Origin: Azospirillum canadense
Lineage (GTDB): Bacteria; Pseudomonadota; Alphaproteobacteria; Azospirillales; Azospirillaceae
Direction of reading: 5' to 3'
Length of the DNA stretch: 64,000 nt
Assembly (NCBI RefSeq): GCF_025961225.1
Contig: NZ_JAOQNG010000007.1
Location: 384,501-448,500 of the forward strand
Position numbers and translations under genes: made by a program. This document shows, piece by piece, positions 50,983 to 59,107 of this stretch. The stretch's first letter is position 1. The number at the start of each line of letters is the position of its first letter. The notes beneath the pieces are model-generated. The model ran no database searches. It was not told the DNA's origin and saw only the letters and a program-made list of their open reading frames with translations.

Positions 50983-51219
50983 TCAGGCATCGATGACCGC
51001 GAGTTCGGCCCCGATGGGAAGCACGGTTCCCGGTTCGGCCGCGCGGGCAATCAGGCGCCCGGTGGCCGGAGCGACGATTTCGTAGGTCGCCTTGTCGGCC
51101 TCGACGGTCGCGATGACGGCGCCCGCTTCGACGGTTGCGCCCAACTCGGCTTCCCACGCCGCAAGCGTCACCTCTTCAATGGTCAGCCCGAGCTTCGGGA
51201 CCTTGACACGCACCTTCAT
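50983..51219 (-). CDS. stand-alone lipoyl-domain carrier protein
   Basis: This 78-residue protein consists of a single biotinyl/lipoyl domain and nothing else. VEADKATYEI places the lipoylated residue at Lys43 in the classic E-x-DKA turn, and the sequence ends IGAELAVIDA as a complete domain. There is no subunit-binding domain and no acyltransferase domain. It lies between an enoyl-CoA hydratase and a MaoC gene, in one operon with E1 alpha, E1 beta and LipA. It probably accepts an acyl group from the E1 pair; what takes the acyl group to CoA is not encoded here. Confidence 0.88.
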   Translation of the reverse strand: MKVRVKVPKLGLTIEEVTLAAWEAELGATVEAGAVIATVEADKATYEIVAPATGRLIARAAEPGTVLPIGAELAVIDA

Positions 51220-51229
51220 GACTTTCCCC

Positions 51230-52021
51230 TTACATCCCGTGATAGATTGGATTGCGCTTTTCCAGGAAGGCGCGCATGCCTTCCTTCTGGTCCGCGGTCG
51301 CGAACAGACGCAGGAACTCCTGGAGTTCGTATTCAAGCGCCGCGTCGAAGCCGGAATCCGCACCGACATTGACGCTGGCTTTGGCCGCGCCGAGGGCCAG
51401 CGGAGCCTTCGCGCCCAGCTCGTCCGCCAGCGCCTGGGCCGCGTCGCGGAGTTCGTCCGGCGGCACGCAGCGGTTCGCCAGATGAAGCTCCACCGCCTCC
51501 CGCCCCTCGACGAGCCGGCCGAGCATCAGCAGTTCCTTGGCCTTGAGCCGACCGACCCAGCGGGTCAGCCGCACCGCCGCCCCCGCCCCCGGTATGACCC
51601 CGATGTTGATCTCCGCCAGCCCGAAGCGGGCGGCGTCCGTGCACAGCACGAAGTCGCAGGCGAGCGACAGCTCCGTGCCGCCGCCGGTGGCCCAGCCGTG
51701 GACCGCGGCGATGACCGGCTTCCGGCACATCTCGATGTCGCGGAACAGGCCGAGCCATCCTCGGTTGTACAACAGCATCTCGTTGGGGCCATAGGCCACC
51801 ATCTCGGAGATGTCCGCCCCGGCGGTGAAGGCGCGGTCGCCGGCGCCGGTGAAGACGATGCTGCGCACCGCCGGGTCGGCCCCGGCCTCCTCCACCGCCT
51901 GCCGACATTCGCGGATGCACAGGCTGTTCATCGCGTTGTGGACGCGCGGGCGCGACAGCGTGATCCAGCGCGCGCTGGCGTGGGTGTCCACGGCAATAGT
52001 CTCATAAGCCGGCCCGCTCAT
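51230..52021 (-). CDS. enoyl-CoA hydratase (crotonase fold)
   Basis: This 263-residue crotonase has AFTAGADISEMVAYGP and HGWATGGGTELSLACDFVLC (oxyanion hole) and RFGLAEINIGVIPGAGAAVR, where the Glu of AEINIG matches the first catalytic Glu of hydratases. It ends EKRNPIYHG, like many genuine enoyl-CoA hydratases. Its start overlaps the E1 beta stop as ATGA, so it takes the operon place where an E2 gene normally follows E1 beta. Confidence 0.9.
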   Translation of the reverse strand: MSGPAYETIAVDTHASARWITLSRPRVHNAMNSLCIRECRQAVEEAGADPAVRSIVFTGAGDRAFTAGADISEMVAYGPNEMLLYNRGWLGLFRDIEMCRKPVIAAVHGWATGGGTELSLACDFVLCTDAARFGLAEINIGVIPGAGAAVRLTRWVGRLKAKELLMLGRLVEGREAVELHLANRCVPPDELRDAAQALADELGAKAPLALGAAKASVNVGADSGFDAALEYELQEFLRLFATADQKEGMRAFLEKRNPIYHGM

Positions 52022-52998
52022 GACGCCAGCATCCCCTGCACGGCCTCGGCGATGGAGGCGGGGGTGGGCAGGTAGAGCGATTCCAGCCCCGGGGCGAAGG
52101 GGCTCGGCGCGAAGGGCGGCGTGACGCGGCACGGTGGGGCCTTCAGCAGCGGCAGACCACGCTCGACCACCGACGTGATGATCTCCGCGCCAAGGCCGCA
52201 AGGGCCGTGCCCCTCATGGACGACGCACAGCCGTCCGGTCCGCTCCACGGAGGACAGGATGGTGGCAACGTCCAGCGGGCTCACCGTCCGGGGATCGACC
52301 ACCTCCGCGTCGATGCGCTGCTCGGCGAGCAGGGTCGCGGCCTGGAGCGCCGCACCGACCATCTGCCCCAGCGCGACGATCGTGACGTCGCGGCCGGGCC
52401 GCTTCACCTCCGCCGTGCCCAGCGGCAGCAGGGCGTCCTCGCCGTCCGGCACTTCGCCGGACGAGCCGATCAGCTTCTTGCTGAGCAGGCAGAGCACCGG
52501 GTTGTCGTCGCGGATGCCGGCCTTGACGAGCCCCAGCACATCGGCCGGCGTCGCCGGCGTGACGACCTTCAGCCCCGGCACATGGGCGAACCACGCGGCA
52601 AAACTTTGCGAATGCTGCGGCCCGGCGTTCACGCCGCCCCCGCCGAAGGTGTAGAGCAGCAGCGGGACGCCGACCTGCCCGCCGAGCATGTAGCGCAGCT
52701 TGGCCGCCTGGTTGACCAGCGGATCCATGCAGCAAGTCAGAAAGTCCTCGAAGCCGATCTCCACCACCGGCCGCAGGCCGGTCATGGCGGCCCCCACCGC
52801 CGCCGAGACGAACCCGTTCTCGGCGATCGGCGTGTCGCGCACGCGGTCGGCGCCGAACTGCTGATACAACCCCCGTGTCTGGGCGAAGATGCCGCCGCTG
52901 GCGCCCACGTCCTCGCCCATCAGGATGACCCGCTCGTCGCGCGCCATCTCCTCGCGCAGCGCGCGGGTCAGGGCTTGGTAATATTTGATGCGAGCCAT
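52018..52998 (-). CDS. 2-oxoacid/acetoin dehydrogenase E1 beta subunit
   Basis: This 326-residue transketolase-like beta subunit has ALREEMARDERVILMGEDVG, the PIAENGFVSAAVGAAMTGLR segment, HSQSFAAWFAHVPGLKVVTP, and the C-terminal domain with EVVDPRTVSPLDVATILSSV. It resembles AcoB and PDH/branched-chain E1 beta. With E1 alpha it should decarboxylate a 2-oxoacid (or cleave an acetoin-like compound) with thiamine diphosphate and load an acyl group on a lipoyl domain. It starts 1 nt after E1 alpha. Confidence 0.9.
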   Translation of the reverse strand: MARIKYYQALTRALREEMARDERVILMGEDVGASGGIFAQTRGLYQQFGADRVRDTPIAENGFVSAAVGAAMTGLRPVVEIGFEDFLTCCMDPLVNQAAKLRYMLGGQVGVPLLLYTFGGGGVNAGPQHSQSFAAWFAHVPGLKVVTPATPADVLGLVKAGIRDDNPVLCLLSKKLIGSSGEVPDGEDALLPLGTAEVKRPGRDVTIVALGQMVGAALQAATLLAEQRIDAEVVDPRTVSPLDVATILSSVERTGRLCVVHEGHGPCGLGAEIITSVVERGLPLLKAPPCRVTPPFAPSPFAPGLESLYLPTPASIAEAVQGMLAS

Positions 52999-52999
52999 G

Positions 53000-53968
53000 T
53001 CACTCCCCCGCGTAGACGTCTTCGCCGATGGCCGAGGCCGGCGGGCTCTGCAGGCCGGCGGCCCACTCCGCGGCGTCGCGGATGCGCGCCTCCGCCTCCG
53101 CGCGGAGGCCGGCCAGCGCGTCGGCCGGCAGCCCGCCCGCACCCTGCCGCTCGAAGCGCAGGATCGGGTCGAAGTCCGTGCCCGTGTCGCGCTCCGCCTG
53201 CGTCTTGTAGACCTGCGGATCGCCCTCATAGTGGCCGTGCCAGCGGTAAGTCCTGGCCTCGATCAGCGTCGGCCCGCCGCAGGCGCGCGCGCGCGCCGCG
53301 GCATCGGTGACGGCGGCGTGCACCGCCAGCACATCCTCGCCGTCCACCGTCACGCCGGGGAAGCCGTAGGCCGCGGCGCGGTCGGCGATCCGCTCGACCG
53401 AGACATGCACCGCGTAGGGCGACAGCTCCGCGTAGCGGTTGGCCTCGCAGAAGAAGACGATGGGCAGCTTCCAGATCGCCGCCATGTTCATCGCCTCGTG
53501 CGCGATGCCGGTGCCTGATGCCCCTTCCCCGAAGAAGGCAACGACGCAATGGGGCTGCCGGCGTATCTGAAGCGACAGCGCCGCGCCGACGCCGAGCCCG
53601 AGCGACTGCCCGACGATGCCGTTGGCGCCGAGCACGCCCATGGACACGTCGGCGATGTGCATCGAGCCGCCGCGCCCCTTGCCGTAGCCGGCCGACTTGG
53701 CGAACAGCTCCGCCATCATGAGGCCGGGATCGGCGCCCTTGGCGAGGCAATGGCCGTGGCCGCGGTGGGTGCTGGTGATGAGGTCGCCCTGGCCGAGCGC
53801 GGCGCAGGCGCCGACGGCGCACGCCTCCTGCCCGAGCGAGAGGTGGATGAAGCCGGGCAGGTCCCCCTGCCGGTAGCGGTCGGCGGCGATCACTTCGAAC
53901 GCCCGCACCTCCCACATGAGGCGGTACAGCCGGGCGGCCAGTTCGGTCGAGACGGTCATGTCGTCCAT
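53000..53968 (-). CDS. 2-oxoacid/acetoin dehydrogenase E1 alpha subunit
   Basis: This 322-residue thiamine-diphosphate subunit is of the AcoA/PdhA type, with STHRGHGHCLAKGADPGLMM, GKGRGGSMHIADVSMGVLGA and YRWHGHYEGDP. The cofactor motif GDG...NN of the family reads FFGEGASGTG...FCEANRYA, so the Mg-binding Asp is Glu and the first Asn is Ala. That suggests a divergent but possibly functional enzyme. ATG 53968 follows a GGGGGG stretch; an ATG 9 nt inside is an alternative. It begins 8 nt after the acyl-CoA dehydrogenase. Confidence 0.9.
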   Translation of the reverse strand: MDDMTVSTELAARLYRLMWEVRAFEVIAADRYRQGDLPGFIHLSLGQEACAVGACAALGQGDLITSTHRGHGHCLAKGADPGLMMAELFAKSAGYGKGRGGSMHIADVSMGVLGANGIVGQSLGLGVGAALSLQIRRQPHCVVAFFGEGASGTGIAHEAMNMAAIWKLPIVFFCEANRYAELSPYAVHVSVERIADRAAAYGFPGVTVDGEDVLAVHAAVTDAAARARACGGPTLIEARTYRWHGHYEGDPQVYKTQAERDTGTDFDPILRFERQGAGGLPADALAGLRAEAEARIRDAAEWAAGLQSPPASAIGEDVYAGE

Positions 53969-53976
53969 CCCCCCAG

Positions 53977-55122
53977 TCAGCAGCCGAGCGCGCGGGCGAT
54001 GAGGATCTGCTGGATCTCGCTGGTGCCCTCGCCGATCTCCAGGATCTGCGCCTCGCGGTAGAGGCGGTTGACGCGGTAGTCGTGCATGAAGCCGTAGCCG
54101 CCGTGAATCTGGTAGGCGTCCTGCGCGGCCTGGACGGCCAGACGCGTGCCCATCAGCTTCACCATCGCCGCCTCGGTGTGGCACTCACGCCCCTGCGCGT
54201 GCAGCCAGGCGACGTAGTGGGCGAAGCGGCGCACCCCCTCGGCGTGCGTCGCCATGTTGGCGAGCTTGGCCTGGGTGAGTTGGAAGGTGCTTAGCGGCTG
54301 GCCGAACTGCTTGCGGTCCTTGGAGTAGGCCAGCGCCTCGTCGAGGCAGGCCCGGATCAGCGCGCAGCCGAGCGTGCCGAAGACGATGCGCCCGAGGTTC
54401 AGCCCGCCCAGCGCCTGTTTCAGCCCGGCGCCTTCCCGGCCCAGCAGGTGGTCGGCCGGCACCCGGCAGTCCTCGAACACCAGCTCCCGGTTGTCCATGC
54501 CGTGCCACGCCATCTTGTCGAAGGACTGGCCGAGCTGGTAGCCGGGCGTGCCGGTCGGGATGATGAAGGAGGAGATCGCCTTGCGGCCGTTCGGCTGTTC
54601 GCCGGTCACCGCCATCAGCACGGTGCCGTCGCTGATCTCCGTCCCGGCGTTGCTGATGAAGATCTTGTTGCCGTTGATCACCCAGCCGCTGCCGTCGCGC
54701 ACGGCGCGGGTGCGCAGGCCGCCAGCGTCCGACCCGGCGCCCGGCTCGGTCAGCGCAATGGCGCCCAGCTTGTCGCCGCGGGCGAAGGGCGGCAGCCAGC
54801 GCTCCTTCTGCTCCGGCGTGCCGAGCTGCACGTACATGTTGGCGACCAGCACATGCACCTGCCAGATCAGGGAGAAGGTCTGGCTGACCGTCCCCATCTC
54901 CTCCATCGCGATGATGTAGCTGAGCGAGTCGAGGCCGCTGCCGCCGTATTCCGGCGGGATCATGATCCCGGCCATGCCGAGGTCGCTCCACTTGCGCCAC
55001 AGTTCGTAAGGGAACTCGTGGTCGCTCTCCATGCGGGCCTGCACCGGTGCGACTTCCGCCTGCGCGAAGTCGCGCACCATGCGCTGCAACTCGATCTGCT
55101 CGGAAGCAAGTTCGAAGTCCAT
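53977..55122 (-). CDS. acyl-CoA dehydrogenase
   Basis: This 381-residue flavoprotein has LGAIALTEPGAGSDAGGLRT (substrate/FAD contact), WVINGNKIFISNAG, RKQFGQPLSTFQLTQAKLAN and the C-terminal YQIHGGYGFMHDYRVNRLYR and EIGEGTSEIQQILIAR. The Glu in the YREAQILEIGEGTSE segment is the likely catalytic base of the short-chain-type enzymes. It forms the alpha-beta double bond in a CoA thioester. It is the first gene of the seven-gene operon. ATG 55122 was chosen because a GGGA ribosome site lies about 8 nt upstream. Confidence 0.92.
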   Translation of the reverse strand: MDFELASEQIELQRMVRDFAQAEVAPVQARMESDHEFPYELWRKWSDLGMAGIMIPPEYGGSGLDSLSYIIAMEEMGTVSQTFSLIWQVHVLVANMYVQLGTPEQKERWLPPFARGDKLGAIALTEPGAGSDAGGLRTRAVRDGSGWVINGNKIFISNAGTEISDGTVLMAVTGEQPNGRKAISSFIIPTGTPGYQLGQSFDKMAWHGMDNRELVFEDCRVPADHLLGREGAGLKQALGGLNLGRIVFGTLGCALIRACLDEALAYSKDRKQFGQPLSTFQLTQAKLANMATHAEGVRRFAHYVAWLHAQGRECHTEAAMVKLMGTRLAVQAAQDAYQIHGGYGFMHDYRVNRLYREAQILEIGEGTSEIQQILIARALGC

Positions 55123-55155
55123 CTTTCCCATCCCTCTTCTTGCGATGGACCATGG

Positions 55156-55171
55156 CCAAACGTTCGTTTGG
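55156..55171. promoter_or_regulatory. candidate TetR operator, acyl-CoA dehydrogenase promoter
   Basis: CCAAACGTTCGTTTGG is an inverted repeat with 7-bp arms and a 2-bp centre, 33 nt upstream of the acyl-CoA dehydrogenase start. Related sequences stand at 55348, 55442 and 57809. Confidence 0.55.
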
Positions 55172-55347
55172 TGCATGGGTGAATGTGTGCCCTCTGGGGC
55201 GGATTGGGACCGAGACAGGCGTATTGCCGGCGCAGGGTCACGCGGACCGCATCAAACCGGCGCGCGCTTCACCCTGGTCAAGCCAAAGCCTCGCGCGCCT
55301 TCTCCCGTATGCGATCTGCACCCATCATACACAGCGGAACGCTTCAA

Positions 55348-55363
55348 TCAAATGGTTGTTTGA
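55348..55363. promoter_or_regulatory. candidate TetR operator in the divergent region
   Basis: TCAAATGGTTGTTTGA has the same half-site layout as 55156-55171 with TCAAA/TTTGA arms. It is about 106 nt upstream of the acyl-CoA ligase start and could control either direction. Confidence 0.45.
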
Positions 55364-55441
55364 ATTTTCTGCGCGCGGACCGGCTGGATCGCGGAAAGCC
55401 GTTGCAATACGCCCGGGCTGGGCTTATTGATGGCCAAGCAA

Positions 55442-55457
55442 GCAAACAAGCGTTCGA
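55442..55457. promoter_or_regulatory. candidate weak TetR operator next to the ligase start
   Basis: GCAAACAAGCGTTCGA matches the CAAAC...CGTTyG pattern imperfectly. It ends 12 nt before the ATG at 55470 and touches the GGAGGGGGG ribosome site, so bound protein would block initiation. Confidence 0.35.
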
Positions 55458-55469
55458 TAAGGAGGGGGG

Positions 55470-57062
55470 ATGTTCAACCAGAACCGGGTCCGCAGCTTGC
55501 CGCCCACGCTGCACGGTCTGTTGGAGATGCGGGCCAGCGAGCGCCCGGACCATCCGTTCCTGATGGCGTCTGGGCAGAGTTGGACCTTCGCCGAACTCGA
55601 CCGGCACGCAAACCGCCTAGCCCACGGGCTGAAGCGGCGCGGCGTCGGCAAGGGCGATCACGTCCTGCTGATGATGGCCGGATCGCCCACCTATCTTGCC
55701 CTGTGGTTCGCCGTGTCCAAGCTCGGCGCCGTCGAGGTTCCGGTGAACAGCGCCTACCGCGGCGCCATGCTGCAACACGTGCTCCAAACCGCACAGGTCC
55801 GGCTCGCCATCGTCGAGGAGGCCCACCGCGCCGTGTTCCTTGAGGCGTCGGATGCGCTGATCGCTCCCGGGGACGTGCTGGATCCCGACGCCCTGTTCAC
55901 CGAAGCCGACGACGACGGTCCGTTCGCCGGCGCCACCGACAACGCCGATGTGGCCGCCGGAGATCCGGCCTGCGTCATCTTCACCTCGGGCACCACCGGC
56001 CCGTCGAAGGGCGTGGTGATCAGCCACCGCCATCAGATGTCGTTCGGGCTGTTCTTTTCCGAGATCACGGAGTTCAGGGCCGACGACGTCGCCTACAACT
56101 ACCTGCCCTTCTTTCACATCGCCGCCAAGTTTCTCGCCCTCGGGACCATGCTGGCCGGTGGACGGATGGCGTTGCGGCCGGTGTTCAGCCTGTCACGTTT
56201 CTGGAGCGACGTGCACGAGTACGGCGCCACGGTGTGCGTTGCGGTGGGCGGGCTCTGCCACCTGCTGAACAGCGCCCCGGAACGCCCGACCGACGCCGAG
56301 AATCCGCTGCGGCTGATCTATGCGGTGCCCATTCCGTGGGAGTTCAAGGAACGCTTTGAGGCGCGCTTCGGCCTCGAACTTGTGGAGGCCTATGGCGGGA
56401 CCGAGAGCAACCTGGTGGTCTACAGCCGCCGGGGCGAGAACACCCCTCGCGGTTCCTGCGGGCGGCCAAGCGACCACTTCGACGTCGCCATCCTCGATGA
56501 GGACGGATGCGAGGTTCCATGCGGCGAGGCCGGCGAAATCTGCATTCGCCCGCGCCACCCGCGCACCGTGATGACCGGCTATCTGGGGTTACCTGAGAAA
56601 ACGCTGGAGGCGTTCGACGGCTGCTGGATCCACACCGGCGACCGTGCCTATATGAACGAGGACGGCTATATCTTCTTTCTCGACCGCATGAAGGATGCCA
56701 TCCGGCGCCGTGGCGAGAACATCTCGTCCTTTGAGGTCGAGCGCATGCTGAACGCCCACCCGGATGTTGCGGAGTCGGCCGTCGTGCCGGTGCCTTCGGA
56801 GGTCGGGGAGGACGAGGTGAAGGCCATCGTCGTGTTGCACAAAGGCTCGTCACTGACCCCGGAAGCGCTGCTGCGATTCGCCGTGGAGACCATGCCTTAC
56901 TTCATGGTACCCCGGTTCATCGAGTTCCGCGCCGAACTGCCGCGCACGCCAACCATGAAGGTCCGCAAAATTGAACTGCGGACCGAAGGCCGGACCGGCA
57001 GCACGTGGGATTGTGAACAAGCGGGCCTGCGCATCACCCGGCGCGGGCTCGAACCGTTATAG
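55470..57062 (+). CDS. acyl-CoA ligase (AMP-binding, CaiC/fatty acyl type)
   Basis: This 530-residue ANL-superfamily enzyme has the P-loop CVIFTSGTTGPSKGVVISH, the A5-type VEAYGGTESNLVVYS, the DRAYMNEDGYIFFLDRMKD hinge and RRRGENISSFEVE. The C-terminal catalytic Lys is expected in TPTMKVRKIEL. It activates a carboxylic acid to a CoA ester through an acyl-adenylate. The ATG at 55470 follows a strong GGAGGGGGG site. It is divergent from the acyl-CoA dehydrogenase operon and is followed 32 nt later by tetR, so it is likely part of the same regulon. Confidence 0.9.
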   Translation: MFNQNRVRSLPPTLHGLLEMRASERPDHPFLMASGQSWTFAELDRHANRLAHGLKRRGVGKGDHVLLMMAGSPTYLALWFAVSKLGAVEVPVNSAYRGAMLQHVLQTAQVRLAIVEEAHRAVFLEASDALIAPGDVLDPDALFTEADDDGPFAGATDNADVAAGDPACVIFTSGTTGPSKGVVISHRHQMSFGLFFSEITEFRADDVAYNYLPFFHIAAKFLALGTMLAGGRMALRPVFSLSRFWSDVHEYGATVCVAVGGLCHLLNSAPERPTDAENPLRLIYAVPIPWEFKERFEARFGLELVEAYGGTESNLVVYSRRGENTPRGSCGRPSDHFDVAILDEDGCEVPCGEAGEICIRPRHPRTVMTGYLGLPEKTLEAFDGCWIHTGDRAYMNEDGYIFFLDRMKDAIRRRGENISSFEVERMLNAHPDVAESAVVPVPSEVGEDEVKAIVVLHKGSSLTPEALLRFAVETMPYFMVPRFIEFRAELPRTPTMKVRKIELRTEGRTGSTWDCEQAGLRITRRGLEPL

Positions 57063-57094
57063 AGTGTCGGTTGAGCGTTGGAGAAACAGGAAGC

Positions 57095-57685
57095 ATGGCA
57101 TACACCAAGGCCGATCCCGGCAGCCGCCGGGATACCATCATCGAGGCCGCCGCGCGGCAATTCGCCAAGGCTGGCTACGACGCCACGACCATGCGTGACA
57201 TTGCGTCGCTGACGGGCATGCTCCCTGGTTCGCTCTATTACCATTTCCGTTCGAAGGAAGAGCTGTTCGCGGCGGTGCACGAGGAAGCGATCCAGAAGAT
57301 CTGCGACAGCGTGGTCCGCGCCATTGATCCGGCGGCCGACCCATGGACCCGTTTGGAGCAGGCGGCGACCGGGTACCTGGAAAGCATGCTGATGCACGAT
57401 TCAGTGTATGCGGGCATCATCGTCACCGAATTTCCGCGCCGCCGCTCGCGCAACCTGCGCGAACAGCTGATCGGCCATCGCCAACGTTTCGAACGCCTGT
57501 TCGCAGACATCGTCGAAGAACTGCCGCTGAAGGACGGGGTCGACCGAAGCTATTGGCGTCTGGCGCTGCTTGGAATGCTGGCCTGGACCTATGTCTGGTA
57601 CCGTCCGGGCGGCGATCCGCCGAAGGTCATTGCGCAGACCATGGTCAAGATGCTGAGGAACGACACCGCACAGGCCGACTCCTAA
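57095..57685 (+). CDS. TetR/AcrR-family transcriptional regulator
   Basis: This 196-residue repressor has an N-terminal HTH (TIIEAAARQFAKAGYDATTM, then SLTGMLPGSLYYHFRSKEEL) and an all-helical ligand domain. It is the second gene behind the acyl-CoA ligase. TetR proteins in such clusters usually sense an acyl-CoA intermediate. Inverted repeats of the form yCAAAC-n4-GTTTG at the three promoter regions around it are the likely binding sites. ATG 57095 gives the normal length; a TTG 24 nt upstream is less likely. Confidence 0.9.
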   Translation: MAYTKADPGSRRDTIIEAAARQFAKAGYDATTMRDIASLTGMLPGSLYYHFRSKEELFAAVHEEAIQKICDSVVRAIDPAADPWTRLEQAATGYLESMLMHDSVYAGIIVTEFPRRRSRNLREQLIGHRQRFERLFADIVEELPLKDGVDRSYWRLALLGMLAWTYVWYRPGGDPPKVIAQTMVKMLRNDTAQADS

Positions 57686-57705
57686 TTCTTCAAGCGCAGG
57701 CTTCC

Positions 57706-57730
57706 CCTTTCCCAGCCCCGCTGGGAGAGG
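57706..57730 (+). terminator. hairpin downstream of tetR
   Basis: CCTTTCCCAGC (57706-57716) pairs with GCTGGGAGAGG (57720-57730) over 11 bp, one of them G-U, with a CCC loop, 21 nt after the tetR stop. There is no T-run; a role as transcript end is plausible from position. Confidence 0.35.
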
Positions 57731-57808
57731 GTTCCAGGGGTGTGCAAGTACTGCTCGACGAAATGCCGAAGCCGGCGCATGCCCAACGGGCCGCGGCAGG
57801 CCGAGATA

Positions 57809-57824
57809 CCAAACACACGTTTGT
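57809..57824. promoter_or_regulatory. candidate TetR operator, CoA-transferase promoter
   Basis: CCAAACACACGTTTGT matches the CCAAAC...CGTTTG layout of 55156-55171. It ends 14 nt before the CoA-transferase ATG, so it may overlap the promoter or leader. Confidence 0.5.
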
Positions 57825-57838
57825 TCGGAAGGGACGAG

Positions 57839-59092
57839 ATGCCCATGACCCTGCACGACGCGAGGACCACGACCGCGGAAGACCGCAGCACCGCCGTGCC
57901 CAACACCACGGGCCCAACCGGACCCTTGAAAGGAGTCCGGGTGCTGGATTTGACGCGCCTGCTGCCCGGTGCGTACTGCACGCAGATGCTCGCCGACCTC
58001 GGCGCCGACGTCATCAAGATCGAGCAGCCCGGCCGCGGTGACTACTGGCGCTGGTCGCCGCCCGCTGTGCGCACGCACGGCGCACAGTTCCTGGCGCTCA
58101 ACCGCGGCAAGCGCAGCATCACGCTGGACCTGAAGACCGACGGTGGACGCGAAGCCCTGCTGCGGCTGTGCGCCACCGCGGATGTCCTGATCGAGGGGTT
58201 CCGGCCCGGGGTCATGGGCCGGCTCGGGCTGATCCCCGAGGTGCTGCACGCCCGCAACCCGAAGCTGGTGATCTGCGCGCTGACCGGCTTCGGCCAGGAC
58301 GGCCCCTGGGCCCAGGTCGCGGCCCATGACCTGAACTACGTCGGCATGACCGGCCTGCTGCAGCTGGTGAACGGCCGTTCCGCCGCGCCACGGGCCACAG
58401 GGCTGCCGATCGGCGACATCGGCGCCGGCGCGCTGATGGCCATCGGCGGCATCCTCGCCGCGCTGGTCGACGCGCGCGGGTCCGGGCGCGGCCGGTTCGT
58501 CGACGTCTCGGTGGCCGACGGGCTCTATTCCTGGATCGGCTTCATGACGGCGTGCTGGAACGTCCCGGGCATGGAAACCGTCGACGTGCCGTTCGACGCC
58601 CCGTTCGACAAGCCCTTCTACAGCGTCTACGAGACGGCCGACGGCCGGCATCTGGTCGTCGGCGCCTACGAGGAGAAGTTCTGGCAGGCGCTCTGCGCCG
58701 CGCTGGACCTGCCGGAGTGGCTCGACCGGCAATGGTGCGAGGGTGAGGAAGAGGACCGCATGCGCGCGGCCATCGCCGCCGCCCTCAAACGCAAGACGCT
58801 CGACGAATGGCTCGCCGTCTTCGCCGAACGCGAGGCCTGCGTCACCCCCGTGCTGACGACCCGGGAAGCCCTGCAGAGCCCGCACGCCAAGGCGCGCGGC
58901 GCCGTCGTCACCGTGGACGATCCGGTCGAGGGTCGGCTGCACCACGTCGGCAACCCGCTGCGCTTCGACGGCCACGCCTTCAACGCCCTGGCCCCGGTCC
59001 CGCGGCTCGGCGCCGACGGCGAGGCCCTGCTGCGGGAGGCCGGCTACACGGCCGCGGACATCGAAGACCTGCGCACAACCGGCGCGATGTAA
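57839..59092 (+). CDS. family III CoA-transferase (CaiB/BaiF type)
   Basis: This 417-residue enzyme has GPLKGVRVLDLTRLLPGAYC, MLADLGADVIKIEQPGRGDY and LNRGKRSITLDLKTDGG. The catalytic Asp is expected in GLPIGDIGAGALMAIGG. It moves CoA between carboxylic acids and might isomerise an acyl-CoA, as AMACR-type relatives do. ATG 57839 has an AAGGGA site close upstream; an in-frame ATG two codons later is possible. The gene is 15 nt before a second acyl-CoA ligase. Confidence 0.9.
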   Translation: MPMTLHDARTTTAEDRSTAVPNTTGPTGPLKGVRVLDLTRLLPGAYCTQMLADLGADVIKIEQPGRGDYWRWSPPAVRTHGAQFLALNRGKRSITLDLKTDGGREALLRLCATADVLIEGFRPGVMGRLGLIPEVLHARNPKLVICALTGFGQDGPWAQVAAHDLNYVGMTGLLQLVNGRSAAPRATGLPIGDIGAGALMAIGGILAALVDARGSGRGRFVDVSVADGLYSWIGFMTACWNVPGMETVDVPFDAPFDKPFYSVYETADGRHLVVGAYEEKFWQALCAALDLPEWLDRQWCEGEEEDRMRAAIAAALKRKTLDEWLAVFAEREACVTPVLTTREALQSPHAKARGAVVTVDDPVEGRLHHVGNPLRFDGHAFNALAPVPRLGADGEALLREAGYTAADIEDLRTTGAM

Positions 59093-59107
59093 AGGGAGGG
59101 AAACGCC

